Origin: Desulfovibrio sp. Marseille-P6017
GTDB taxonomy: Bacteria; Bacillota_A; Clostridia; Peptostreptococcales; Peptostreptococcaceae
DNA length: 64,000 bases
Assembly (NCBI GenBank): GCA_900604495.1
Contig: UWOR01000011.1
Location: 1-64,000 of the forward strand
Reading direction: 5' to 3'
Below the pieces are notes generated by a model. It saw only the letters and a list, made by a program, of their open reading frames with translations, searched no databases and was not told the origin of the DNA. Both the position numbers and the translations under genes were made by a program. Each line of letters begins with the position of its first letter. Within the stretch, counting starts at the first letter, position 1. Of the stretch, positions 45,329-57,441 are shown in pieces.

Positions 45329-46219
45329 TTATTCTAATGTTGTTGAATATAACTTTAATTCTCTTAAAAAAATATGGGCTGCTTCAGAAACATTTACATC
45401 TTTAGGTAAAATATATGAAAAATTACGTGTGAATGTGTTATCTAATGTTATAGTCGATATTTCATTATTTTCAACTGCGGGGTTAGCTATAAACTTAGAA
45501 ATTATGCTTATTCCTAATTTATTTTTTATGGATTCTTTAACCGCATAGTTACTTCCTACAACCATGATACTTTTAGGTAGTATTTTATATTTACTTAAAA
45601 ATAAATCTAGATAGTCTCTAGTACCAGACCCATTTTCTCTAACAATCCATTTTTTATTTTGAAGGCTAGAGAATAAAAAGTTATCTTCTGTTAAATCGGA
45701 TTCAAAAGGTAATGCTAGGGTTAATTTATCTTTTAAAAAATATCCTTTATTGAAGTTAGAATCATTTAAATTACCTTCTATTAAGCCGATATCTAAAATA
45801 AAGTTTCTTATATCAGAACATACAGCAGAAGTATTCTCTGTGAAAATTTCTACATTTATATCAGGATATTTCTCTGAAAAAATAGATAAAAATTTAGGTA
45901 AAATATAATCTCCTATTGTAGAACTAGCCCCAATTTTTAAAGTACCTGTAATTGTAGTGGAATTATTACTAATTTCTTTATATGTAACATCCATTAAATT
46001 TAGTACTTCCTTAGCTCTCTTATATAAAATATACCCTTTCTCAGTTATGAAAATGTTTTTCTGCTTAACAGATCTATTTATTAAAGTTGTTCCAAAAAAA
46101 GTTTCTAAATTTTTTATATGAGTACTTACTGTTGGTTGAGATAGATTTAGATGATTTCCAGCCTTAGTGAAATTTTTAAAATCTACCACAGCGATAAATG
46201 TTTTTAATTCTTCAAACAA
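45329..46219 (-). CDS. LysR-family transcriptional regulator
   Basis: 296 residues. N-terminal winged helix with FIAVVDFKNFTKAGNHLNLS and QPTVSTHIKNLE (about 8-45), then a substrate-binding domain. I chose the TTG at 46219 because TAGGAG lies nine bases upstream; the TTG at 46228 abuts that site. It is divergent from a YeiH-type membrane protein gene across a 190-base gap. This is the usual layout of a LysR regulator and its target, so it probably controls that transporter. The inducer is unknown; some members of this subgroup respond to sulphur compounds. Confidence 0.9.
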   Translation of the reverse strand: MFEELKTFIAVVDFKNFTKAGNHLNLSQPTVSTHIKNLETFFGTTLINRSVKQKNIFITEKGYILYKRAKEVLNLMDVTYKEISNNSTTITGTLKIGASSTIGDYILPKFLSIFSEKYPDINVEIFTENTSAVCSDIRNFILDIGLIEGNLNDSNFNKGYFLKDKLTLALPFESDLTEDNFLFSSLQNKKWIVRENGSGTRDYLDLFLSKYKILPKSIMVVGSNYAVKESIKNKLGISIISKFIANPAVENNEISTITLDNTFTRNFSYILPKDVNVSEAAHIFLRELKLYSTTLE

Positions 46220-46415
46220 ATTTAACAACTCCTACTGTATTAAATATTTTTATGTTTATATAAAAGTATTGACTATTATAACCACATATAAGTATACACT
46301 AATCATAGGAAAAATCAATGGTATATATTAAGTATATTTATTTTACTTATGGTTAATATAATTATATACTATCGAAGAAGGTAAAATTCAAATATAAATA
46401 GAAAGGATTAATAAT

Positions 46416-47447
46416 ATGTCAAGAGAACATAAAGGATTTACAAAAGCAATAAGTGATATATTACCAGGATTTATAGTTTCATTATTAGTAGCTTTGATAA
46501 GTATGTTTCTTGCAAAATTTGTTTCTAATTTAGGAGCTGCATCTATAGCAATATTTCTAGGGATGTTTGTTGGGAATGTATTTTTAAATCAAGATATATT
46601 TCAAAAAGGATATAAATTTTCTGAAACTGATTTATTATCGTATTCAATAGTATTATTAGGAGCAACATTAAGTATTAGTACAATTTCAGACATAGGATTT
46701 TCAGGAATTTTATTTATAATTTTACAAATGTCAATAACCTTAATAGGAGTTATATATATAGGAAATAAACTAGGTTTTTCAAAAAACTTTTCATATTTAA
46801 TGGCAAGTGGTAATGCGGTTTGTGGTTCATCTGCTATAGCTGCAACAGCACCTGTAATTGATGCTGATGATAGAGAAAAAGGAATAGCTGTAACTATAGT
46901 AAATGTTACTGGAATAGTATTAATGTTCTTACTTCCTCTTTTAACTCAACTTTTATATAAAAATAACATTACGCAAACATCTGGAATGATAGGTGGAATA
47001 CTACAATCTGTAGGTCAGGTTGTAGCAAGTGGAGCAATGGTAAGTGAACATGTAAAAGATATGTCTATGATATTCAAAATAGTACGTATAATATTTTTAG
47101 TAGTAGTTGTATTTGCATTAGGACATTTAAAACATAAGTCTAATAAGGAGATTTTAGAAGAAGAAGTCGATGATATAGAGAGAGGAAAAATAAAAGTACC
47201 ATGGTATGTAATAGGATTCTTTATAACATGTGCTTTATTCTCTTTACACATAATAAGTCCTCAAGTATCTCTATTAGCTAAGAATATAAGTAATAAACTT
47301 GAAATAATAGCATTAGCGGCTATTGGGCTAAGAGTTAATATAAGAGATTTAATTCAACAAGGTAAAGCAGCTACGATATATGCAGTATCTGTAGGTACTT
47401 TACAAATTATTTCAGCAATAATATTAATCGCTTTATTAATCAGATAA
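46416..47447 (+). CDS. yeiH: YeiH-family (UPF0324) membrane protein, putative sulfate/anion exporter
   Basis: 343 residues with about ten hydrophobic helices. Family features are LGATLSISTISDIGFSG (near 85) and SGNAVCGSSAIAATAPVI (near 130), the conserved Gly/Ser-rich cavity segment. Annotated families call it a putative sulfate exporter, but transport data are sparse. It is divergent from a LysR gene, as often seen for this family. A long hairpin follows the stop. Confidence 0.87.
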   Translation: MSREHKGFTKAISDILPGFIVSLLVALISMFLAKFVSNLGAASIAIFLGMFVGNVFLNQDIFQKGYKFSETDLLSYSIVLLGATLSISTISDIGFSGILFIILQMSITLIGVIYIGNKLGFSKNFSYLMASGNAVCGSSAIAATAPVIDADDREKGIAVTIVNVTGIVLMFLLPLLTQLLYKNNITQTSGMIGGILQSVGQVVASGAMVSEHVKDMSMIFKIVRIIFLVVVVFALGHLKHKSNKEILEEEVDDIERGKIKVPWYVIGFFITCALFSLHIISPQVSLLAKNISNKLEIIALAAIGLRVNIRDLIQQGKAATIYAVSVGTLQIISAIILIALLIR

Positions 47448-47449
47448 AT

Positions 47450-47502
47450 AATTATATAAATAAAAAAGATGCTTAAAAAGCATCTTTTTATTTATATAAT
47501 TA
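47450..47502. terminator. Bidirectional terminator after yeiH
   Basis: About 22 bp of stem: AATTATATAAATAAAAAAG then ATGC, against GCATCTTTTTATTTATATAATT. It lies between convergent genes. Confidence 0.9.
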
Positions 47503-47524
47503 TTTATAAAAAGTAATTTAAAAA

Positions 47525-48178
47525 TTATATTCCTAATGTTTCTTTTATTTTACTGCATAGCATGTCAAGATGTTCTGGATTATTTATTAAATCAACTTCA
47601 TTTATATTTACATATAAAACAGGAGATTGATCGTATTCAGCTATCCATTTTTCATATCTATTATGAAGATTTGACCAATATTCTAAGTCAACAGCTTTTT
47701 CCATATCACGTCCTCTAAGATTTATTCTATCTATTATAGTATCTAAAGAACCGTCTAAGTAGATCATTAAATCAGGCTTTTTTAGATATGGAACCATATC
47801 ATTGAATAAGTCCCTGTAAGTTATATAGTCTCTTTTAGTCATTTTTTTATTATCATATAAGTTTCTAGCAAATATTTCAACATCTTCGTATATACTTCTA
47901 TCTTGTATATTATTTAGTCCGTTAGTATGAATCTCTTTTTGTTGTTTAAACCTCTGAGCTAAGAAATAAAGTTGAAGATGAAACCCCCACTCCTCTTGAT
48001 TCTGGTAAAAATCTTCTAAGTATGGATTACCATCAACTTTTTCAAAGTGAGTTTCAAAACCTAGTTTTTCTCCCACTAATTTTGTTAAAGTTGATTTTCC
48101 AGCACCTACATTTCCTGCTACAGTTATAAACTTATCTCTACTAGCGGGAGTATTACTTTGGTTTATTAATTTAAACAT
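47525..48178 (-). CDS. Deoxynucleoside kinase (dAK/dCK-type)
   Basis: Phosphorylates deoxynucleosides for DNA precursor salvage. 217 residues with P-loop VAGNVGAGKSTLTKL (about 21-35), the base/sugar-contacting QDRSIYEDVEIFARNL (near 90), and the LID-type RGRDMEKAVDLEYW (near 155). It overlaps the upstream kinase gene by 8 bases on the minus strand, forming a pair like the Bacillus dAK/dCK and dGK genes. Which kinase has which specificity cannot be told safely. Confidence 0.9.
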   Translation of the reverse strand: MFKLINQSNTPASRDKFITVAGNVGAGKSTLTKLVGEKLGFETHFEKVDGNPYLEDFYQNQEEWGFHLQLYFLAQRFKQQKEIHTNGLNNIQDRSIYEDVEIFARNLYDNKKMTKRDYITYRDLFNDMVPYLKKPDLMIYLDGSLDTIIDRINLRGRDMEKAVDLEYWSNLHNRYEKWIAEYDQSPVLYVNINEVDLINNPEHLDMLCSKIKETLGI

Positions 48179-48833
48179 GTTGCTGTCCTCCTAAAGTTGT
48201 CATTGCTTTTGTTACTTTGTCTATTATGAAATTTCTGTCTTTCTCATTATTTAAGAAATCTAAATTAGAATTATCTATTTCTATGATTATAGGTTCTTTT
48301 CCCATAAAATTATGTTTTATAGATAGGGGGTTAAAATAATATTTATACTCAGATCTTAACTCATCGATATAATTTCTATCCATTTGTCTTTCAAAACTTC
48401 TATCTCTCATAGCAATTCTTTTCATCAACACATCTGTATCAGAATTCAAGTATACGATTATATCTGGTTGAGGTAAATCATTAACAAAAGTATTGTACAC
48501 TTGTTTATATCTATGAAATTGCATTTTATCAAGTGTTAAACCTGCAAATATAAGATTTTTTATTATATGATAATCACTTACAACACCAATATGGTTGCTT
48601 AAAAGCTCTTTTTCTGTGTCTTCTAATTGTTTTACTCTATTAAATAAAAAGAATGCTTCTGTTTGTAAAGCATAACCTTTTATATCTGTATAAAACTTTG
48701 ATAAAAAAGGATTTTCTTCAACTATTTCTCTTAAAAGAGTATAATTGAAGTGTTCATTAAGGATTGTTGCAAGAGTAGTTTTACCTACTCCAATAGGACC
48801 CTCTATAGCAATAAAAATACCTCTATCGTTCAT
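48171..48833 (-). CDS. Deoxynucleoside kinase (dGK-type)
   Basis: 220 residues, paralogue of its neighbour. P-loop IEGPIGVGKTTLA (about 10-22); the DRS position reads VSDYHIIKNLIFA (near 86), closer to Bacillus deoxyguanosine kinase; RDRSFERQMDRNY (near 142) matches the LID region. AGGTGAAC precedes the ATG. Coupled to the second kinase by overlap. Deoxyguanosine specificity is inferred from pairing only. Confidence 0.85.
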   Translation of the reverse strand: MNDRGIFIAIEGPIGVGKTTLATILNEHFNYTLLREIVEENPFLSKFYTDIKGYALQTEAFFLFNRVKQLEDTEKELLSNHIGVVSDYHIIKNLIFAGLTLDKMQFHRYKQVYNTFVNDLPQPDIIVYLNSDTDVLMKRIAMRDRSFERQMDRNYIDELRSEYKYYFNPLSIKHNFMGKEPIIIEIDNSNLDFLNNEKDRNFIIDKVTKAMTTLGGQQHV

Positions 48834-49012
48834 ATAAGTTCACCTTCTACTGATTAATGTCTAGTGTATTTTATCAAAAAATTTTAATTAATTCTACTCT
48901 AGATTTTTAGAACTAAGTTTGTATATGATAAAAAGATTATTTAAATTAATTGCATAATGGGTAAATTAAGTCTATAAACAAACGTAAAAATAACAAATAA
49001 GGAGAAAAAATA

Positions 49013-49888
49013 ATGAATGTATATGAAAAAGAAAACTCAGTTGTATTAGAAGGAATCACAGATTTTGATCCTAAGCATATATTTGAATGTGGTCAATGTT
49101 TTAGATGGCATAGACAAGATGATGATTCTTATACAGGTGTAGCAAAAGGAAAAATATTAAATGTAAAAAGAGAAGGAAATATTGTTTATTTAAATAATAC
49201 TAATTTAGAGGACTTTAATAACATTTGGTTTAATTACTTTGATTTAGAAAGAAATTATACAGAGATAAAAAACACATTGAGAAGTATGGATGAATATTTA
49301 GATAAAGCAAGTGATTTTGGATGGGGAATAAGGATACTTCAGCAAGATGGATGGGAAATGCTTATATCATTTATAATTTCGTCAAATAATAGAATACCAA
49401 TGATTCAAAGAGCAATAGAAAATTTATCAGAGAGATTTGGAGAGTATATAGGGGAGTATAATGGAAAAAAATATTACTCGTTTCCAACTCCTGAACAATT
49501 AAATAAGGCATCGCAAGAAGAAATAAGAGCCTGTCAAACTGGATTTAGAGATAAGTATATAAAAAGCACAACTCAAAGAGTTGTTGAGGACAATGATAAT
49601 GTGGGTGAATATACTAAATTAAGTACGGATGAATGTTTAAAAGAGTTATTGAAATTTAATGGTGTAGGACCTAAAGTCGGTGATTGTATAGCATTATTTG
49701 GGATGAGAAAATATGATACATTCCCTGTTGATGTTTGGGTAAAAAGAGTAATGCAAGAATTTTATGTTACAGAAGATATGAGTTTACCAAAAATAAGAGC
49801 ATATGCTATTGATAAGTTTGGAGATTTAGCTGGGTTCGCACAACAATATCTATTCTACTATGCTAGAGAGTTGGGTATAGGTAGATAG
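49013..49888 (+). CDS. ogg: 8-oxoguanine DNA glycosylase / AP lyase (OGG1-like)
   Basis: Removes oxidised guanine from DNA. 291 residues with the OGG N-terminal fold (FECGQCFRWHRQDDDSYTG, about 24-42), a helix-hairpin-helix GVGPKVGDCIALF with catalytic Lys221, and the catalytic Asp240 in FPVDVWVKR. Both residues match the human OGG1 pattern. GGAGAAAAA precedes the ATG. It lies 17 bases before cls, suggesting co-transcription without an obvious functional link. Confidence 0.93.
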   Translation: MNVYEKENSVVLEGITDFDPKHIFECGQCFRWHRQDDDSYTGVAKGKILNVKREGNIVYLNNTNLEDFNNIWFNYFDLERNYTEIKNTLRSMDEYLDKASDFGWGIRILQQDGWEMLISFIISSNNRIPMIQRAIENLSERFGEYIGEYNGKKYYSFPTPEQLNKASQEEIRACQTGFRDKYIKSTTQRVVEDNDNVGEYTKLSTDECLKELLKFNGVGPKVGDCIALFGMRKYDTFPVDVWVKRVMQEFYVTEDMSLPKIRAYAIDKFGDLAGFAQQYLFYYARELGIGR

Positions 49889-49905
49889 TCTAATAGGGAG
49901 GGAAT

Positions 49906-51396
49906 ATGGATATTGTACAAGGTTTAATATTAGGATTTTTAATTTTATCCTATATATCAGGGACCATAATATCAATGACAATATTACTTGAAAATAGAGA
50001 CCCTTCTAAAACTGTAACTTGGCTATTGATATTTATTTTACTACCAGGGATAGGTTTAATTATTTACGCTGTTTTTGGAAGAAATTTAAGGAAAATAAAG
50101 ATATTTAAAACCCAAGAGTTAGCTAGTAATATGAAGGAAGAGAAACTATTTAAAAATATAGAAGAAATAAATAAATTAATAGAGTTAGAACAAGATACCA
50201 TTAGCATAAGCAAATTCTTAAAAGATAATGAAGAGGACAACGCACGTCTAAAAATAATAAGTTTATTACTAAATACAGGTATGTTTCCTTTCACTACAAA
50301 CAATAAAGTAGATATATTTATAGATGGAAATGAAAAGTTTAAAAATCTTTTGGATGATATAAGTAAAGCTAATAATCATATACATTTAGAATACTTTATT
50401 ATAAAAGATAGTGAAATAGGTCAAAAAATAAAACAACTATTAATAAAAAAAGCTAAAGAAAATGTTAAAGTTAGAATTTTATATGATGATGTAGGGTGTT
50501 GGAGATTTTGGTTTCATAGAAAATTTTTTAATGAGATGAAGTCTTATGGTATAGAGATTGTACCATTTTTACCTACTAAGTTTCCTATTATAGGAGGTAA
50601 ATTAAATTATAGGAACCATAGGAAGATAGCTGTTATAGATGGGAAAATAGGATATACAGGAGGAGTAAACATAGGCGATGAATATATGGGTAAAAACAAA
50701 AAGTTTGGATATTGGAGAGATACTCATATTAGAATAGAAGGAACATCTGTATATATGTTGCAAATGACATTTTTAATTGATTGGTATTACAATACAAAAG
50801 AAGTTTTATTAGATAAAGAATATTTTCCTAAGTTAAGTGAATGTGGAAATTCTATGATACAAGTTGTAGCAAGTGGTCCAGATAGTGATTGGGAGGCTAT
50901 ACACTATGCATATTTTTTAGGTATATGCCAAGCTAAAAAAAGCATATACATTGAAACACCATATTTTATACCAGATGAAAGTATATTAAGAGCTTTAAAG
51001 AGCGCTGCATTAAGTGGAGTAGATGTTAGAATTATATTCCCTAAAATAGTAGATCATAAAATAGTTAATACAGCTTCTTATTCATACTTTGATGACATCC
51101 TGAAATCTGGAGGAAAAGTATATTTATATAATAAAGGATTCATTCATTCGAAAGTCATTATTATAGATGATATTATAGCATCTACAGGTTCTGCTAATAT
51201 GGATCTAAGAAGTTTCATGTTAAATTTTGAGATAAATGCATTTATATATGATCAAACTGTTATTAAATTAATGAAGGATGACTTCTTTGAGGATATGAAA
51301 AACAGTGAAGAAATAAATATAGATGAATTTAAAAATAGAAGTATAGTTAAAAAGTCTAAAGAATCTATAGCTAGATTGTTTTCTCCAATATTATAA
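49906..51396 (+). CDS. cls: Cardiolipin synthase (phospholipase-D type)
   Basis: Condenses two phosphatidylglycerols to cardiolipin. 496 residues with two N-terminal membrane helices (about 5-28 and 37-58) and two PLD HxK(x4)D motifs: NHRKIAVIDGKIGYTGG (near 245) and IHSKVIIIDDIIASTGSANMD (near 410). Length is standard. GGGAGGG precedes the ATG. No terminator is evident before the short ORF that follows. Confidence 0.96.
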   Translation: MDIVQGLILGFLILSYISGTIISMTILLENRDPSKTVTWLLIFILLPGIGLIIYAVFGRNLRKIKIFKTQELASNMKEEKLFKNIEEINKLIELEQDTISISKFLKDNEEDNARLKIISLLLNTGMFPFTTNNKVDIFIDGNEKFKNLLDDISKANNHIHLEYFIIKDSEIGQKIKQLLIKKAKENVKVRILYDDVGCWRFWFHRKFFNEMKSYGIEIVPFLPTKFPIIGGKLNYRNHRKIAVIDGKIGYTGGVNIGDEYMGKNKKFGYWRDTHIRIEGTSVYMLQMTFLIDWYYNTKEVLLDKEYFPKLSECGNSMIQVVASGPDSDWEAIHYAYFLGICQAKKSIYIETPYFIPDESILRALKSAALSGVDVRIIFPKIVDHKIVNTASYSYFDDILKSGGKVYLYNKGFIHSKVIIIDDIIASTGSANMDLRSFMLNFEINAFIYDQTVIKLMKDDFFEDMKNSEEINIDEFKNRSIVKKSKESIARLFSPIL

Positions 51397-51430
51397 TATT
51401 CTAACATTAATGCATTTTAAAGGGGGAATT

Positions 51431-51484
51431 ATGTCTAAAATGGGCGTTTTAAAATACTTAAAAAGAGTTGAAAAATATATGTGA
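51431..51484 (+). CDS. Possible 17-residue micropeptide between cls and groES
   Basis: ATG after AGGGGG (four-base spacing), encoding MSKMGVLKYLKRVEKYM and then TGA. The peptide is basic and amphipathic (six Lys/Arg against one Glu). It could be made from cls read-through since no terminator intervenes. Its 3' part overlaps the groESL promoter. There is no homology that I can name; it may equally be a chance ORF. Confidence 0.3.
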   Translation: MSKMGVLKYLKRVEKYM

Positions 51485-51496
51485 TTGGTATATCAT
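51468..51496 (+). promoter_or_regulatory. Sigma-A promoter of groESL
   Basis: TTGAAA (51468-51473), 17 bases, TATCAT (51491-51496). The predicted start point falls at the left edge of the CIRCE element, the usual arrangement for HrcA control. Confidence 0.7.
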
Positions 51497-51504
51497 AATA
51501 ATTG

Positions 51505-51531
51505 TTAGCACTCTTAATTAAAGAGTGATAA
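51505..51531. promoter_or_regulatory. CIRCE operator (HrcA binding site)
   Basis: TTAGCACTC, nine bases, GAGTGATAA. It matches the CIRCE consensus TTAGCACTC-N9-GAGTGCTAA with a single change in the right arm. HrcA repression is relieved on heat shock. hrcA is not in this window. Confidence 0.95.
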
Positions 51532-51589
51532 AATATAAGTTAATTAATATTTCAATCTACATATAAAAATTCATTAGGAGGTATAAACA

Positions 51590-51874
51590 ATGAAAATAAG
51601 ACCATTAGCTGACAGAGTTGTAATTAAAAAAGTTGAAGCAGAAGAAAAAACTGCAAGTGGAATAGTTTTACCTGGAGCTGCTAAAGAACAGCCTCAAATA
51701 GCAGAAGTTGTTGAAGTTGGTCCAGGAGGAATTGTTGATGGAAAAGAGATAACTATGGAATTAAAAGTTGGAGATAAGGTTATATTCCAAAAATATTCTG
51801 GAACTGAAGTTAAATTAGATGGACAAGAATATACAATATTAAGACAAAGCGAAATACTTGCTGTTGTAGAATAA
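51590..51874 (+). CDS. groES: Co-chaperonin GroES
   Basis: Lid of the GroEL folding chamber. 94 residues: MKIRPLADRVVIKKVEAEEK at the start, mobile-loop segment KTASGIVLPGAAKEQPQ (about 20-36), and the C-terminal YTILRQSEILAVVE. AGGAGGT precedes the ATG. It is 19 bases upstream of groEL under the same CIRCE-controlled promoter. Confidence 0.98.
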   Translation: MKIRPLADRVVIKKVEAEEKTASGIVLPGAAKEQPQIAEVVEVGPGGIVDGKEITMELKVGDKVIFQKYSGTEVKLDGQEYTILRQSEILAVVE

Positions 51875-51878
51875 TTAA

Positions 51879-53513
<1,635 letters not shown>

Positions 53514-53526
53514 TTAAAGTTTAAAT

Positions 53527-53574
53527 AAAAACGTCATGAAGATATTAAATTTAATGTCTTCATGACGTTTTTTA
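53527..53574 (+). terminator. Terminator after groEL
   Basis: Stem AAAACGTCATGAAGA against TCTTCATGACGTTTT, extended by ATTAA/TTAAT, followed by T-rich sequence. Confidence 0.92.
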
Positions 53575-53670
53575 TTGCATTTTATAAGGATAATAATGGA
53601 AAACACATAAGTTGATAAGTTATAATTAATACATAGTGTAAATTAAAATATAAATTAAGGGGAGTATAAT

Positions 53671-54414
53671 ATGGATATAAGAGAATTATTAAGTGGGGTT
53701 AAAAATGGTTCGGTTAATATTGATGAAGCCTTAAAGTCCCTTAAAGATTTACCATATGAGGATATAGGGTACGCTAATATAGACCATCATAGAAAAATAA
53801 GGACAGGGTATCCTGAAGTTATTTATTGTGAAGGAAAAAATGATGATCAAATTATTGGGATAATAGAAAGAATGACACAAAAAAACAGTAATATACTTGG
53901 TACAAGGTGTAGAAAAGAAACTTATAACAAAGTAAAACAAATTTACCCTAATGCAGAATATGAAGATATTTCGAAAATTTTAAAAATACAAAATCATGAT
54001 ATAGAAAATAACGGGAAGGGCAAGATTGTTGTGATTACAGGAGGAACATCAGATATACCAGTAGCAGATGAAGCTTATTATACAGCTAAATTTTTAGGTA
54101 ATACTGTAGAGAGAATATATGATGTAGGAGTTGCAGGAATACATAGGTTATTAAGTAAAAAGCATATAATTGAAAGTGCGAGGGTAATAATAGCTGTTGC
54201 AGGTATGGAGGGAGCATTGCCGAGTGTTGTAGGAGGACTTGTAGATGTACCGATAATAGCTGTACCAACATCTGTAGGATATGGAGCTAATTTTGGAGGA
54301 TTATCATCGCTTTTAACAATGTTAAACAGTTGTGCATCTGGGATATCAGTTGTTAATATAGATAATGGATTTGGAGCAGGTTATCTAGCTTCAATGATTA
54401 ATAAGCTAAAGTAG
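53671..54414 (+). CDS. larB: Nickel-pincer cofactor biosynthesis protein LarB
   Basis: Carboxylates and hydrolyses nicotinic acid adenine dinucleotide to start the Ni-pincer nucleotide cofactor. 247 residues: an N-terminal helical part (IRELLSGVKNGSVNIDEAL) and a C-terminal AIR-carboxylase (PurE)-like domain (about 118-245) with VVITGGTSDIPVADEAY (near 121) and VPTSVGYGANFGGLSSLLTML (near 208-228). AAGGGGAG precedes the ATG. It is followed after 17 bases by larC. larA and larE are not in the window. Confidence 0.93.
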   Translation: MDIRELLSGVKNGSVNIDEALKSLKDLPYEDIGYANIDHHRKIRTGYPEVIYCEGKNDDQIIGIIERMTQKNSNILGTRCRKETYNKVKQIYPNAEYEDISKILKIQNHDIENNGKGKIVVITGGTSDIPVADEAYYTAKFLGNTVERIYDVGVAGIHRLLSKKHIIESARVIIAVAGMEGALPSVVGGLVDVPIIAVPTSVGYGANFGGLSSLLTMLNSCASGISVVNIDNGFGAGYLASMINKLK

Positions 54415-54431
54415 GTTAATGGGGGTAAGAT

Positions 54432-55615
54432 ATGGATCAAAGGATAATTTATTTTGATATTGTAAATGGAATATCAGGGGATATGACTTTAGCAACTCTT
54501 TTAAACTTAGGAGTTTCGAAGGAAATATTTTTAGAAGAACTGAGTAAGTTGAATTTAAATAACGAATTTGAAATAAAAATAATATCTAAGATTGAAAATG
54601 GAATAAAAGGGACAAATGTAGATGTAATAATAAAAGAGCAAAACGTTCATAGACATTTAGTAGATATATATAATATAATTGATCAAAGTTATTTAAATGA
54701 AAATGTAAAAAGTATGGCTAAAAAAGTATTTATGACAATCGGTGAGGCTGAAGCTAATGTTCATGGTACTACTATAGATAAAATTCATTTTCATGAAGTC
54801 GGAGCAATAGATTCTATTGTAGATATTGTAGGAGCATGTATACTTATAGATTTACTATGCGTGGATAAAATATATTCAACACATGTTCCAGTAGGTTCGG
54901 GACTTGTGAAATGCGATCATGGTGTTATGCCTATACCAGCACCTGCCACTTTAGAAATATTAAAAGGAGTTCCTATAAAGTTAAATTCTGTAAAAGGAGA
55001 GTGTACAACTCCGACAGGAGCTGCAATAATAAAAACATTATGTGATGAATTTGTTGATGTATTAGAATTTGAACCAAAACAAATAGGATATGGGATAGGT
55101 CATAAGACATTTGAGATACCTAATATGTTGAGAAGTGTATTAGGTATAAAAAAAAACAAAAATTTATATATGAAATAATTTGTAATATTGATGATATGTC
55201 TCCGGAAGTATACTCTTATTTATATGAGAAATTATTAGATGAGGGTGTATTAGATATATATACAGAAAGTATATATATGAAAAAAAATAGACCAGCAACT
55301 AAATTATGTGTATTGTGCAAAGAGCAAGACTTAAATAGATTTATAGAAATTATACTTATACAAACTAGCAGTTTTGGGGTAAGGTATAATAAGTATAGTA
55401 GAGAGGAACTAAATAGATCTTTTCAAAAAATACATACAAAATATGGTGAAGTTACTGTAAAGTTAGGATACTATAATAATAAACTAATTAAAGCTACTCC
55501 TGAGTATGAAGAATGTAAATCTATAGCAAAACGATATGATATAAGCATAAATGAAGTATATTTTGAAATAAACTGTATAATAAAACAGAAAATTAATTCT
55601 AAATTGTTGACATAA
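54432..55615 (+). CDS. larC: Nickel insertion protein LarC, two frames joined by a -1 frameshift
   Basis: CTP-dependent nickel insertase that completes the Ni-pincer cofactor. The first frame (54432-55178, 248 residues, MDQRIIYFDIVNGISGDM) carries the LarC1 domain with HFHEVGAIDSIVD and ECTTPTGAAIIKTL. It stops just after KKNKNLYMK. The -1 frame continues with YEIICNIDDMSPEVYSYL, the conserved LarC2 start (NIDDMSPE), and runs to 55615. The junction is a canonical slippery heptamer, A AAA AAC. Joined length is about 394 residues, normal for LarC. In Lactiplantibacillus plantarum, LarC is made by programmed frameshifting from larC1/larC2. A frameshift mutation or sequencing error in the nine-A run is possible but less likely. 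Confidence 0.87.
55151..55157 (+). other. Canonical -1 slippery heptamer in larC
   Basis: A AAA AAC, in the zero frame of LarC1 (codons AAA 55152-55154 and AAC 55155-55157), at the end of a run of nine A. A slip back by one gives CAA AAA TTT ATA TAT GAA, which leads straight into the conserved NIDDMSPE block. The zero-frame stop is 19 bases further on. Confidence 0.8.
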
Positions 55616-55635
55616 GGAATAAATTTTGATAAATT
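55607..55635 (+). promoter_or_regulatory. Promoter of the guanine riboswitch-guaBA transcript
   Basis: TTGACA (55607-55612) overlaps the last codons of larC; after 17 bases comes TAAATT (55630-55635). The start point near 55642 lies 30 bases before the aptamer. Confidence 0.65.
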
Positions 55636-55670
55636 TATATACACCTAAAGAAATAAAATTGAAATTAAAC

Positions 55671-57436
<1,766 letters not shown>

Positions 57437-57441
57437 ACAAT

